Part shown: positions 44,525-56,240 of the stretch, piece after piece
Numbering within the stretch: the first letter of the stretch is position 1
How the letters are laid out: every line of letters starts with the position of its first letter
Assembly: GCA_037974335.1 (NCBI GenBank)
Contig: CM075760.1
Coordinates: 43,776,103-43,840,102, forward strand
Origin: Prionace glauca
Taxonomy: Eukaryota > Chordata > Chondrichthyes > Carcharhiniformes > Carcharhinidae
Direction of reading: 5' to 3'
Length of the DNA stretch: 64,000 nucleotides
Made by a program: the position numbers and the translations under genes
The notes under the pieces: model-generated
Database searches by the model: none
What the model saw: only the letters and a program-made list of their open reading frames with translations
Told to the model about the DNA's origin: nothing

Positions 44525-45440
44525 GATACTGTGAGCTCCTTGAATTAGGAAGACTGACCTTCAAACACAACAGTCATCTGACTTTGAGCTAAGTGTGGCC
44601 CAAACGAGCGGAGAGTTTTCCCCTGATATTCATTGACTCCAATTTTGGGAGAGCTTCTTGATTCCACACTAGATCAAATGCTGCCTAGTAATGAAGACAC
44701 TAACACTTCAAATTTGAATTTCAGATTTATTGTCCATTTTTGAACCAAGGCTATAACGAGCTGAGTGAACCTGGCTGAATCCAAATTGGCAGTCACTGAT
44801 CTGGTTATTTCTGAGCAATTACACTTTGAAAGTGCTGTTGAAGCGACCTTCCATCACTGCAACAATGTTTGCGAGTAGTCATATGGGTCCATAATTGACC
44901 GGATTGTATTTGTCCTCTTTGTTGTGTGCAAGACATTCTTGGGCACATGATGCCCATGAAGGAGTAAACACCAATGCCAACAGAGTTTTCTTTCCCTCAC
45001 ATCAATCTGGGGACAAACGAATGACAGCGATCCTTTCGTCTGTATGAACACCATGGTTCCAATAAAAGATGAGAACTTGCTGGATCCCTTCCAACATATA
45101 GGGCATTTGAATATTGTGCTCCCAACCTGAACCCTCCAGTGGATCATCAGAGCACAAATCTACCAGAACCTACTCCTAAATTGAATTAAGGTGTGTAAAA
45201 CATCCATCACTGCAGTGCACTCTGGCCAAAGTGATACTTCCCTCGCAGGGACAGAACAGGAAGTCTTAATTCACCCCAAATGCTCCACAGCCAGAAGCAC
45301 GCCACACCACTACCCGAAACACTGCAGTGTTTTTGAAGGCTACCTCTCCTGTTAAAAGGTTGTACACCCTCACTCGATAATGGTAAAATTTGGCATGACA
45401 AATTGATAGATAGAGAGGTCGAGACACAGGTCAGAGAGAG
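44525..45440. other. No recognisable feature
   Basis: Nothing supported downstream of receptor 4 up to the minisatellite. Confidence 0.4.
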
Positions 45441-45445
45441 AGAAA

Positions 45446-45640
45446 TGAATAGTTAGTTGGTTGGATGGATGGAAGGACGGATGGGGAATGGTTGGATGGG
45501 TGGATGGACGGATGGGGAATGGTTGGATGGGTGGATGGACGGATGAAAGGACAAATGGATGGATGAGCTGGTGGACGACCAACAGACGGAGGGATCGCTG
45601 GGTGGAGAGAGAGAGAAGGACGGGCGGAGGAATGAACGGA
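45446..45640. repeat. ATGG-rich minisatellite
   Basis: GGATGGATGG-based array with a ~37-bp higher unit repeated at about 45475-45550 ('acggatggggaatggttgga'), decaying to GGAC/GGAG motifs by 45640. Confidence 0.85.
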
Positions 45641-45693
45641 CGGAAAGGAACACTTCACTGACTGAGAATAAATGGCATTAACATTTGTTCATC

Positions 45694-47508
45694 CTACGTG
45701 GAAAATTTTGAAAAAAAGATGCCAAATTGTTTTAGTGGGTATGTCACCAAATTCTTTAACTCGGCTCTGATTTTACTCTGAGTCCCAGCATAAATCAATG
45801 GGTTAATGCAGGAACACAAAAGCAGAAGCATATATCCATTTTCCTCAAGATTAAATGTATCACTGAAACTAGAACCTGAGAAATAAGTAACTTTTGCAAT
45901 TCGGACATTGATGATAGTTATAAAAAATAACAAATATAACAAGATGAAATTTCCCGAAATTGTGAAGAGTAAAACAATAGACTTTTTCCGCTTGTCCACC
46001 TCTGGGTCGCTCTGAATCTTTCCATTGCCCTGGGCCCGGAGTCTCCTGCGGGCTCTATTGGCCACTAGAATGTGTCTTACCGTAAGAGCATTCAACAGAA
46101 AAATCAAAATGAATGGGAGGATAGGGGTTACAATGCAACGCATCCAGTCATAAGCAGCCCAGAAAGGGGATGTGTAAAATATTAGCTTTACGTTGCAGAG
46201 CCAGGGTACATTGTTAATGATGTACATGGGTTCATAAATAAAGTACAGAAAGACATTTTTTACACAGGTCAGTGTGGACACGATTCCAATGACCAAAGTC
46301 GCCACATTTTCATTACAATATTTCACTTTGAGTTTCTGGCAACAAATAGCCACAAATCTATCAAACGTGAAAGCGACGGTTAACCAGACAGAACTGTCCA
46401 TGGCGGCAGAATTGAGGGCGGTCCGGAAACTGCAAACGGGTGTGACAGACAAAAAACTGGATGGAAAAAATATTCCAGCAATCCGGTTCAATACCACAGC
46501 TGATATTATGAGCAGGAGATCTGCCACCGCCATGGACACCAGGTAATACGTGATACATCTGGAGAGACCACAACTTCTTCTCGCGAGGATCATAATCACT
46601 GCTGTGTTAGCTGCAATAGAGGGAAAGAGATTGTGAGAATTTGTGCATGAAAGCGTAAGAAATGGAAAATTCATCGCAAATAAAAAACAATTAATGACAT
46701 TGTGTTCTGCGTGATATGTGCATCTCAGAGACAATTGTTTCTGGTTAATAATAATATTTTTATTAATAATAAGGAATGTTAACAAAATTGACTGCATCTT
46801 TAGTGAGACCGGACAAAGGCATAATGCGAAATGGAAAACACATCAAAACCAGCATTAAATGCACAATACAATGACATGAAAATAAGTAATTTCAAAAAAT
46901 GGAGCAGGTAAATTGGAAAATAGCTATCATTAAGTGTGGAAGTTAGTAAGGTCAAGGATTATACAGCAATGGGTATTAAATATGACACATGAATGACAGC
47001 AAAACGATTTACTTTTGGAAAAATCTGCAGTGAATTTTCACGAATACACCTTCAAACGAAGGCAAATAAATTGACAATTATTAGCAGTTGTCTGAGCTTG
47101 TGGAGGAGATTTGGGAAGCAGCGCTAAGACTGAATTGTATCCCTGATAATCATCTGAAATATCCGGTGATATATAAAACAATACTCTAAATACGAGAGAT
47201 TTGACCAGTTATGTTGCTTGACTCATTGCAGAAAACAGAACAATTCGAAACGATGCTGGGTCCTGGCACAGCACAAGCTGTAAATGTGAAATAGAACTCC
47301 CGGGCTGAGCCAATGAGTGCTTGGCACTAGAAGCAGGCTTAGATTGTTGTGAGTTGGGGATAAGTAACAAACATTGAGGGAATTGATGCAACCAATCAAT
47401 ATGTTTTTGGCAGCTATTAAATAACTCAGATATCTTACCTGAAACTCCGATAGCTGCTATGACTGGATAATAAATGGCAAATACCAGGCCTTTTGGTATT
47501 CCATGCAT
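45694..47508 (-). CDS. GPR139-like G protein-coupled receptor 4 (type II, intact)
   Basis: Two exons: 47508-47439 (70 nt) and 46610-45694 (917 nt), phase-1 intron with GTAAGA donor and TTGCAG acceptor, 328 aa. The start MHGIPKGL is the first in-frame ATG after an in-frame TAG and matches receptor 3. Domain order is as in receptor 3: TM1 'IYYPVIAAIGVS', 'DSSVWLTVAFTFDRFVAICC' with DRF, ECL2 'NNVPWLC', third loop 'ANRARRRLRAQG', TM6 'SGNFILLYLLFFITI' without Trp, TM7 'CSCINPLIYAGTQ' with NPxxY. It is convergent with receptor 3 (tails about 7.6 kb apart) and divergent from receptor 5. The close match to receptor 3 in exons, promoter and start suggests an inverted duplication. Ligand unknown. Confidence 0.84.
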
Positions 47509-47554
47509 TTCTTCCAGAAGTGCTGATTGCACTCTGCACTACATTGATGAATTG

Positions 47555-47577
47555 CCATATTTATACCAGATGTCAGG
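47555..47577 (-). promoter_or_regulatory. Core promoter of receptor 4
   Basis: The minus strand reads CCTGACATCT then GGTATAAATATGG, with the TATA core 56 nt before the ATG. Matches receptor 3 in motif order and spacing. Confidence 0.6.
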
Positions 47578-47699
47578 CTCTAGGGATATAATTAGATTTC
47601 TTGATCTTTCGCATGAATTAAATTGAAGAGAACAAACAGATTACTGCAACAAAAGCAACGTGATACAATGATTAGCACTTTTGCTTCATAGCAAGTAGT

Positions 47700-48050
47700 C
47701 TCACAACACCAGGTTAAAGTCCAACAGTTTTATTCGATACCAAAAGCCACTAGCTTTCGAGCGTTGCCCCTTCGTCAGTTAAGCGGGAGTTCTGTGCACA
47801 AATAAGGCATATAAAGACACAAACTCAATTTTCAAAATAATGGTTTGAATGGAGGTCTTTACAAGTAATCCAATCTCAAAGGTACAGACAATGTGAGTGG
47901 AGAAAGGGTTAAGCACAGGTTAAAGAGATGTGTATTGTCTCCAGACGGGACAGTTAGTGAGATTTTGCAAGCCCAGGCAAGTAATGGGGGTTATAGAAAG
48001 CGTGACATGAACCCAAACTCCCAGTTCAGGCTGTTCTCATGTATGAGGAA
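47700..48050 (+). mobile_element. Palindromic element, left half only
   Basis: 'ctcacaacaccaggttaaag' at 47700 through 'gagatgtgtattgtctccag' and 'gattttgcaagcccaggcaa' matches the left half of 28524-29355; the right inverted half is missing. Confidence 0.7.
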
Positions 48051-48054
48051 CCAG

Positions 48055-48105
48055 AGACTTGGGTCCAATTCCGGCCTAGGGTCACTGTCTGCATGAAATT
48101 TGCAC
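48055..48105 (+). repeat. SINE head remnant
   Basis: 'gggtccaattccggcctagg' and 'gtcactgtctgcatgaaat' match the SINE body directly before the telomere-like array. Confidence 0.5.
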
Positions 48106-48107
48106 AT

Positions 48108-48202
48108 TGTAACCATAACTCTAACCCTAACCTTAACACTAAAACTAACCACAACCCTAACTAACTATCTAACTCTAACCTTAACATTAACCCTAACCCT
48201 CG
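48108..48202 (+). repeat. Interstitial telomere-like (CCCTAA) array
   Basis: About 15 units of CTAACC/CCCTAA with interruptions, running 'ctctaaccctaaccttaaca' to 'taaccctaaccctcgg'. No other telomeric feature lies nearby. Confidence 0.8.
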
Positions 48203-48204
48203 GT

Positions 48205-49225
48205 GACAATAAAGCCAATACAAAACAATAGCAAGAATATGGACCTCAAGAAATGGGAGAGAAAAAGGTTCAGGACAAAACAAAGAAAATAGCCCACCAG
48301 TTAAGAAGCCAACAGCCTCGTAGACAGAGACTAATCTCTCCTTAACCTACAGACAATAAAGATTCATTGGATCCCCCAGAACCCAACACCAGCCAAATGA
48401 TACGAAAAACTCTCCCAAGCCAAAGCGTTGGTCGAGGGGTGGAGGTGGGGGGGGGGGGGGGTCGGGGGGAGGCGTTGGGGGCGTGGAGGGAGTTGGGAGT
48501 GCGGAGGGCATGGGAAATTATGATGGATACTGAGTTAATGATGTCAATGAAACACTAGCCCCAAATTCCCATTGAGTTCCATTCAGAGTCAGATTGCAGC
48601 TCGGATAGAAAATTGGATTGTCTGCGATTACACTTAATAAAATCCCGTGTCGGCATTCGACAGTGAGATTGGTATAATGAGCTAATAACTCAAATCAGTG
48701 CACAGTTAGTCATTTTGAGGCGCTCATGCAATTTGCTGTGTTTGTTATAGATCTGAGTGAGTTAGGGCTCGAATTGTGCTGAAGTCAAAAATTATAACAA
48801 GCAACTACATTTTAAATATACACAGAACATACTATAGAGGCAGGGTTCAGCTGGATTTCTAAACGGACTAAGGGAAAAACTGAGCACCGAGGAATGGAAA
48901 ATCCAGCGACATGTGAGACATGTGTCCAATTATAATGAAAGATTATTTGATAATGTCTGGATGAGAAAATAGACAAATCTTTAAATCACTAAAATGTAAG
49001 GTTATACAATAATTAGCTGGTAATCGACATGTTCACTAGCGGGAAGGTAAATATGAACGCAAGTATTAAATTCACTATCTTTCGGCCAAATTTCCCTGTG
49101 AATCTTACTGACAGAGACATTAATACCATTGCTTTACTGATTGTTCCCTTTCCATTGAAACAGTGAAATCAATTTTCTTCAAATATCTCCTCAAACCTGC
49201 TGCACTAACCTTGCGATTAAAGGGA
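48205..49225. other. Unassigned; G-run
   Basis: G-rich run at 48444-48490; otherwise nothing recognised. Confidence 0.4.
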
Positions 49226-49229
49226 TACA

Positions 49230-49480
49230 ACACCTCCAACTGTTGGTGGACCACAGAGACTGCAGGCGCTGGGGCTTGTGAGTCTGCGAACCGGTTACTG
49301 AAATATGAATATTGAACGATATTGTCCGAGATTGGAGTTTATAGAAGGATCTCGGCTGGCGTATTCGCCCTTTTTATAACCAGGCACCGCAGATAAATCC
49401 TGTTCTTCATTTCCCATTGGGAGATAATGTCCGGAGATTGAAGTTGCGATTACATGAGACATCAAATTGGACATTCGATG
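49230..49480 (+). repeat. Paired non-coding block A
   Basis: Similar along its length to 59705-59950 ('tgtccgagattggagttt' against 'tgtctgggattgaagttt'; 'cattgggagataatg' against 'cgtgggagatggtg'). Class unknown. Confidence 0.5.
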
Positions 49481-49684
49481 CAGTTATCAGACGGTAATCA
49501 CATTCAGAATCTTAGTGGGTAAACATTTCTGCTCTCTTTAATTCATTTGTCAGACATTTTCACGGTTTAGTCTTAAAAAAGGAACAAAGTATCAGAGATT
49601 TACAGGGACACACACACAGGTGTTGGAGGCTACAGAGAGGCATACATATATAGATGCAGATACACCAAGAACCCGCCTATCTGT

Positions 49685-49830
49685 GAGAAGAAACTGGAGT
49701 ATCCCCACACAGACACGAGGAGAATGTGCAAACTCCACACAGACAGTGACCAGAGCTGGGCATCGAACTCCAGGACTCTGGAAGCTGTGAAGCAGCAGTG
49801 CTAAACATTGTGCTACCGTGTCGCTCGTTT
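49685..49830 (-). repeat. SINE head fragment
   Basis: Complement of the SINE head: 'gagaatgtgcaaactccaca', 'gctgggcatcgaactccagg', 'agcagcagtgctaaacattg'. Confidence 0.7.
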
Positions 49831-49894
49831 CTATATCTAAACATTCAATGTCCCCATTCATGAAGTTGCAAAATGTGGTTTCTCGCCAGAAACT

Positions 49895-50115
49895 TTGAAA
49901 TATTAGTTTTACTAACTACTAAGGTTCCCAGGCCATAGCCCCTCCTCATCTCAGTTTTAAACCTACCGACCGTCAAATTATCCATATGACCTCTTGTCTT
50001 AAATTGCCCCATAAAAAAATAAACTTTGGGTCTATCTTTATTTATCAATCCATTTAGAATTATATATACCTCGATCAGATTCCCCCCTCACTTCTAAACT
50101 TCATCAGCTTATGAG
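49895..50115 (-). repeat. LINE relic
   Basis: 'aaggttcccaggccatagcc' to 'tcgatcagattcccccctca' resembles the complement of a CR1-like RT C-terminal region. Decayed. Confidence 0.45.
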
Positions 50116-50307
50116 ACAATTTCACCTCACTATCAATTCCATGGCCCAGCTCAATCCGTGTTGTCATTGGCTGAACGAGGCAATCATGTTTCATCCAAAC
50201 GGACATTTTGAAAATGGAAAGTGTCAGAAGTGAAAAAATGATCTAAATGAAAATAAGAAGCAAAGGGATTTGTGTTAAGTCAGTTTAGAAACTACTGTTC
50301 ACTGGTT

Positions 50308-50378
50308 TCCCTGGTAGTCCAGTGGTTTGTGTTCAGCACTTCCCCACTGATGTGTTGTTTCAATTTCCACCGAGGAAA
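50308..50378 (+). pseudogene. tRNA-Glu relic
   Basis: TCCCTGGTAGTCCAGTGGTT is nearly the tRNA-Glu 5' end and D arm. The B-box region reads GTTTCAATTTC and the 3' strand CGAGGAA can pair partly with the start. The anticodon arm no longer folds, so this is a dead copy. Confidence 0.6.
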
Positions 50379-51325
50379 ATAAGATTATTTGATCTCAGCA
50401 AACCATTAATAATGATCTGATTGACTCTCCGATCGAAAGCAGATCTACTAGAATCAGCCGAGTGAGGTTTGCAGGTTTAGATCAGAGCTGGAAATTTCAT
50501 ACGTGGAACGTTCAAGAACAAACACAGAAAGAGGACAGTGATAGACTGCAAAGTACTAACGATTGAGATGTTGCAATGTAAAATCTGTGTGCTAATGAGT
50601 CAGATTTCACCGTTTACATTCACATTGAATAATGGAACTTTTCCCTCACTCTGCATTGAAAAGCGTTTGGAAATATTTCAGTTCAGTTTCGAACTGTCAG
50701 AAGCGAAAGTGATAATTATACTGGAGTGTTCAGGGAATGTTTTCATTGGCCGAACACATCATGGTTGAATCAGAAGCTGTCATTTTGCGGGAGAAATCTG
50801 TTTGTGATGAAAGTGGTCTGGTGTAAAAATTAAAGTAACAAAAGCAGCGTGGATAAAGTAAATTCTAAAACACGCTGTAAGCTGCTGGCCTGGTGGTTAC
50901 AGTTTGAGTCTTTCCCTGCTGTTCGGATTACTGGTCTGAAATTAAAAATTTATTCCTCCCATCCAAACTCAGAAAACACATGTGGGTTGTTACCTGGATG
51001 AACATATAAAATACAGTCGCGCCTCGTGTCCTGTAGTGCAGACTCTGAGCAAATTCAACAGGAGGTTCTCTTGTCATTTCTGGCAGAAATTGGGAAGAGA
51101 CGAGCTGAAGGACAGTTTAAATGATGCCGGCCCTTCACTGCATGTTACTGTGTGCAGCTCCTTGTGTTTCTGAGGTGAGATGATTTCTGTTTGTTCCTCA
51201 GTTCAGACTAACCTAAATCAGTGAAGGAGCAGGCTCAATCCTCCTGATGGTTCCAAGTTCCATTGCTTTTAATGAATTTCAGTAACGTTATCATCAAATA
51301 ACATTATTGTGACAGCGTTTCACGT

Positions 51326-51407
51326 GGTAGCGTGGCCGAGCGGTCTAAGGCGCTGGATTAAGGCTCCAGTCTCTTCGGAGGCGTGGGTTCGAGTCCCACC
51401 GCTGCCA
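51326..51407 (+). tRNA. tRNA-Leu (AAG)
   Basis: 82-nt type-II tRNA with variable arm (CTCTTCGGAG). Acceptor GGTAGCG pairs with CGCTGCC; anticodon loop TTAAGGC gives AAG; T loop TTCGAGT; discriminator A. TTTT at about 51420 can end Pol III transcription. Matches the vertebrate tRNA-Leu-AAG form closely. Confidence 0.96.
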
Positions 51408-51668
51408 AAATGGATTTGGGTTTTGGTCTCACAGCTCATATTGAATGCAGGGATGTGTACAGTGTCATTTTCGTCAAGAACAACGAACAGAAACATTACC
51501 AACTGAACAATTTGCCGGGGTAAAGCAGTGGGTGCAAGTGGCCCCTTTTGAGATCACACACACAGTGAATTTCTGACTGCCGAGTTAAACACTCTGATGA
51601 AGGAGCAGCGCTCCAAATCATTGCTCTCTTCGATATTTGGGAGACGGAAGCTTCCCACCTACCAGCCG

Positions 51669-51741
51669 GCCGAAATAGCTCAGTCGGGAGAGCGTTAGCC
51701 TGAAGATCTAAAGGTCCCTGGTTCAATCCTGGGTTTCGGCA
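51669..51741 (+). tRNA. tRNA-Phe (GAA)
   Basis: 73 nt, acceptor GCCGAAA/TTTCGGC, anticodon loop CTGAAGA gives GAA. One mismatch in the anticodon stem (C31 against T39; vertebrate form has A31) and A in place of G in the T loop. TTTT follows within 25 nt. Confidence 0.9.
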
Positions 51742-51804
51742 GGATCCCATTGCTGGTTTTCTGTGCTATCTGCTAATTGCACCGCATTTTGTCTCGCACT
51801 GTCT

Positions 51805-52098
51805 TAAGAACAAAGAACAACACAGCACGGGAAACAGGCTCTTCGGCCCAACGAGCCCGCGCCGCCGTCCCATGGTCAGTGACCTATTCATGACTCTAGT
51901 CTATGCCTAATGTGTGAGGATCAGGGAGGTCCAATATAGGGACAATTTGTTACCCAATCAATCAGCCGAACAGCACATTTTTGGGATGTGGGAGGAAACC
52001 GGAGCACCCGGAGGAAACCCACGCAACCACGGGGAGAACGCGCAAACTCCCACGGACACAGGCCCAAATCCATGTGTCCACACAGCAACAGAGATAGT
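51805..52098 (-). repeat. SINE (CAAAGAAC tail)
   Basis: Tail 'cttaagaacaaagaacaac', 3' part 'ggctcttcggcccaacgagc', body 'gggaggaaaccggagcaccc', 'acgcgcaaactcccacggac'. Nearly full length, minus strand. Confidence 0.8.
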
Positions 52099-52249
52099 CT
52101 CTGAGCTGCCATGATGCCCTCGAGATGGTCCAGTTTACGCACACCAACGACATGAAGCAGTAGGCAACTCCCGAAGCAATATCCAAGAGCAGCCCACCAC
52201 AACCTGCCGCCCGCATGCCCCTTGCTGGACTTAAGTGCCTGTGGATAAA

Positions 52250-54455
52250 AAATTCATTATTAAGAAACTCGATATCCCTGAGGCTAAAACTGACCCCAAG
52301 CCTACAATGCTTAGTAAGGCCTGCTATATCCCCCTATATGTAGACCGCTCATGTGGCTGTCCAAGTGACTGTTGAACAACTCTAGCGTGCCTGCATCCAC
52401 CACCTTACTTGGCAGTGCATTCCACATCCCCACTCCCCTTTGTGTGAAAAACTGCCCTCTAATATTAGTCTTAGCCCCCCTCACCCTAAGCCCGTGTCCC
52501 CTCGTTCTATCCATTTCTAATAGCGGAAAAAGCTTATCACCATCTACTCTATCTGTCCCCTTCATAATCTTATCAACCTCTATTAGATCCCCCCTCAGCC
52601 GACGTCTCTCAAGGGAAAACAGCCCAAGTGCGTTCAATCTTTCCTCGTAAGACAGCCCTTCCATACCAGGCAACACCTTGGTAAATCTCCTCTGCACTCT
52701 CTCCAGGATCTCTACATCCTTCCGGTAGTACGGCGACCAGAACTGGACGCAGTACTCCAAGTGAGGCCTAACCAACGTTCTATACAACTGCAACATCAGA
52801 CTCCTACTCTTATATTCTATACCCCTTCCTATGAAGGCTAACATGCCATACGCTTTCCTCATCACATTCTGCACCTGCACCGACACTTTCAGGGACTTGT
52901 GTACCTGCACCCCCAGGTCTCTCTGCGTATCTATACTCCGGATAGTTCTACCTTTTATCATATAACTCCCTTCCACATTATTCCGGCCAAAGTGCATCAC
53001 CTCGCATTTCTCCGGATTAAATTCCATTTGCCATCTATCTGCCCAATCTACCAGCCTATCTATGTCCTGTTGCATTGCCAGGCACTGCTCCTCAGTACCC
53101 GCCAATCCAACCATCTTAGTGTCATCAGCAAATTTGCTGATCACACCCTCTTCCAAGTCATTAATATATACTACAAATAGTAGAGGTCCTAGTACCGAGC
53201 CCTGCGGCACCCCACTGGTGACAGACCTCCAATTGGAGAAGGAGCCCTCCTCTACTACCCGCTGTCTCCTCCTCCCAAGCCAGTTCTCCACCCATCTACA
53301 TACCTGGCCTTGTATCTCATGAGCCTTCACCTTTTCTATCAGCCTACCGTGAGGGACCTTGTCAAACGCCTGACTGAAATCCATATAAACAACATCAACG
53401 GCTTGTCCTTCGTCAACCGTTTTTGTCACCGCTTCAAAAAATTCCAATAGATTCGTAAGGCACGACCTCCCTGTAACGAAGCCATGCTGCGTATCCCTGA
53501 TCAGATTGCAGCGCTCCAGATGCTCATACATCCTATCCTTGAGGATCCTCTCCATTATCTTGCCTATAACTGAAGTCAAGCTCACTGGCCTATAGTTCCC
53601 TGGGTTATCCCTCTGACCCTTCTTAAACAACGGTACTACATTTGCAATCCGCCAATCCTCTGGGACCTCACCTGTGTCCAAAGAAGAGACAAAGATTTGC
53701 GTCAGAGGCCCAGCAATTTCATCCCTCGCCTCCCTTAGCAGCCTAGGATAGATGCCATCAGGCCCCGGAGATTTGTCCGTCTTTATACTGTCTAAAAATC
53801 CCAACACCTCTTCCCTCGTGATGACTATTTCCCTCATCGGATCCTCAAACTTCTCAAGCACAGCAGCAGAGGACTGACCCCTCTCCTGAGTGAATACCGA
53901 CGCAAAGTATTCATTCAAGATCTCCCCCATTCCCCCAGGCTCCAAGCATAGTTCCCCTCCTCTGTCCCTGAGAGGACCAATGTTCCCTCTAACCATCCTT
54001 TTGTTTCTAATATAGTTGTAAAATGCCTTAGGATTTTCCTTAATCCTACCCGCCAAAGCCATTTCGTGGCCCCTTTTTGCCTTTCTGATGCCCCTTTTAA
54101 GTTCTCTCCTACATTCTCTGTATTTTTCTAACGCTATCTCTGTCCTCAAATGCCTCGATCTAGTGTACACCTCCCTCTTTCTCCTGACCAGGTCCTCAAT
54201 ATCCCTAGTTACCCACGGCTCTCTAATCCTACCTTTCCCATCCTTCCTCTTGACCGGCACATGTCTTTCCTGTAAAGATTTTAGTTTTCCCTTGAGAGAC
54301 TCCCACATACCCAGCGTCGACCTACCGTTAAACAGCGTACCCCAGTCCGTATCTTTAAGATCCTGCCTAATCCGGCTGTATCTAGCCCTTCCCCAATTTA
54401 AAACCCTCCCCTTAGGACAGGCTTCATCTTTATCCATCTTCAAACATCAATTCAC
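52250..54455 (-). mobile_element. CR1-like LINE with intact 710-codon RT frame
   Basis: Minus-strand frame 54443-52311, 710 codons without a stop. Order: pre-RT basic region ('RRELKRGIRKAKRGHEMALA'), 'DKSPGPDGIYPRLLREARDE', 'GNYRPVSLTSVIGKIMERI', 'TQHGFVTGRSCLTNLLEFFE', motif A 'VYMDFSQAFDKV', motif B '[14 protein letters not shown]', motif C FADD intact ('ISKFADDTKMVG'), thumb 'LEYCVQFWSPYYRKDVEILE'. The AP-endonuclease domain is absent, so the copy is 5'-truncated and cannot move by itself. I see no TTCTATG tail at its 3' side; a SINE ends at 52098. About two thirds of residues match the 17462-19698 copy by eye, so it is a different subfamily. Confidence 0.9.
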
Positions 54456-54766
54456 ACAAATTGCAACAGACCAAACACCCATCGCAATTTCCACCCTGCC
54501 AGGTGTTGTTCTATTTCCACCTTGTTGGATTTCGCTTTTTAAAAACTTCCTCTATTTCTAAACATTCCCAATGTTAATGAAAGGTGATGGAGGTGAAGGT
54601 TTATCTTTGTTTCTTTATGCACACATGCCATGTAATGTCCTGAGTTTTTCCAACCTCATCACATTTCAGTGCAGATGTCAGGTCCGCTTTTACATGGCAA
54701 TGAAAATACATTTAGTTGACCTGCTGTTTCAACAAAAACAATGTATATTTGCATTACCTCTTTCGA

Positions 54767-55063
54767 TTCCTCCAGAAGGAGGCCATTCCACCCATCGAGT
54801 CCGCACCCACAACAATCCCACCCACGCCCTATTCCCCGCAAACCCACATACTTACCCTTCTAATCCCTCTGACACTAGGACCAATTTAGCATGGCCAATC
54901 AAACTAAAACACGCATCTTTGAATCGGAAACTGGAACACCCGGAGGAAACCCACGGAGGCACGGGAAGAACGTGCAAACTCTGCATAGGCGGTGACTCGA
55001 GGACCTGAGTCCCTGGCACTGTGAGACATCAGTGCTAATCACTGTGCTACCGTGCTGTCCTTT
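54767..55063 (-). repeat. SINE, nearly full length
   Basis: Complement of the HE1-like SINE: 3' part 'ccagaaggaggccattccac', middle 'ttagcatggccaatcaaact', 'gaacgtgcaaactctgcata', head 'tcagtgctaatcactgtgct'. The ATTCTATG tail is not preserved. Confidence 0.78.
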
Positions 55064-55194
55064 CTCCTGCATTCAATGTCACTGCAGTTCACTCCATTCA
55101 AAGTTTTATTATCAATCTGTGATACACCATCCTGTGGTGATTCTGCTGAATAACATTAAATTATCACCGATAATGGACCATCCAACGTTGGACA

Positions 55195-55655
55195 CCATTG
55201 ATTTTAAACTTTGCTGCTTTTCTAGGTGAACTCCAGCTCTCCATTCCTCCCGCAATGTCACCGCTCAAACTGAGTCTTTCTCCTTCCCACATTATTAAAC
55301 TCACAGTTACTGGTTTCTGAATGAAAACTGCCTCCACTTCACTGGGGGTGGGAGACTTTACCAGTTCATTCAAGTAAACGTTTTCTTGTCATTGAATCAG
55401 AGATTTGGGCACAGATCTGCGAGATTTTTGTGTCGGTAGAAACAATAAATTTTCCCCCATTAACAGCCAGACTTTAACCCGTATCAGTATTTTGAGTCAT
55501 CAGCACTTTCCAGCCTATCGCTCTCTTATTTTATTTTTGCTTCTTTACATGTGACTTTTCCAATTCAGGCGCAAGCAAGGGAATCTTCCCCACACTGATT
55601 CTGACAGTTGTTGACCTGCAGGAACGCAAGATTGTTGTACAGCAATAAATCTACA
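55195..55655. repeat. tRNA-flanking duplicated segment
   Basis: 55195-55375 resembles 61205-61370 (shared 'atgaaaactgcctccacttc' type wording and an 'aactgagtctttctcc' block). 55500-55655 resembles 63440-63620 ('gattgttgtacagcaataaa'). The segment thus joins neighbours of the Lys and Glu tRNAs. Confidence 0.65.
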
Positions 55656-55727
55656 TCCTCTGAGCGGGAATCGAACCCGGGCTGCGGCAGCGAGCGCGCT
55701 AAATCCTAACCACTAGACCACCAGGGA
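55656..55727 (-). tRNA. tRNA-Glu-like (CTC), probably a pseudogene
   Basis: D arm and T loop (TTCGATT) are standard tRNA-Glu. The anticodon loop reads CGCTCGC: CTC is kept but the invariant U33 is G and position 37 is G. The anticodon stem, T stem and acceptor each have at least one mismatch. Best read as a decaying copy of the Glu gene at 63621. Confidence 0.72.
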
Positions 55728-56065
55728 AGATGACACAAGATTTTTAAAATATTCATTTATCAATGACTCACCTGCTTTTTATTGTACTTCAGACTTTTTA
55801 TTCACCAATTGCAAGTTTATCCTTCATATTTTATCCTTCACAAAGACCTTGTCTTTGTCAAAACTGAGTATGTCATGTTTCTATCAGATGAGAAAACACC
55901 ACGCTGGTTAGTAATATACTGTATACACTCTCTCAGTAATGACTGAACTGGACCCAGTCTGCATTCATATTAGTACAGGTGCTGTATCGATATCTGGTGC
56001 ATTCGGTTCTGTCTCTGTATTACTGCACAAAACCCGTCCCTCATTTATATTACAACAGATCATAT

Positions 56066-56240
56066 TAGTTGGATTGGCCATGCAAAATTGCCCGTTATTT
56101 TCCCTTAGAGTATGTGGATTAGCCATGGTAAATGTGTGGGGCTAATGGGGATAGGGCAGAGGGGAGGACCTGGGTGGGATGCAGACTCGGTGGGCCAAGA
56201 TAACCTTTCTTCTGAACTGTAGGAATTCTATGGTTCTATG
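56066..56240 (+). repeat. SINE 3' half
   Basis: 'ttggattggccatgcaaaat', 'ggatgcagactcggtgggcc', tail GGAATTCTATGGTTCTATG. Confidence 0.78.

Noticed and set aside
45446-45661. Several His/Pro/Ser or Trp/Gly-rich frames
   Set aside because: Translation of the ATGG minisatellite in different frames.
50880-50950. Possible second tRNA relic ('cctggtggttacagtttgag')
   Set aside because: Only a D-arm-like stretch matches; no acceptor or T arm can be paired.
54088-54561. A 157-codon plus-strand frame
   Set aside because: Antisense shadow of the CR1 RT frame at 52311-54443.
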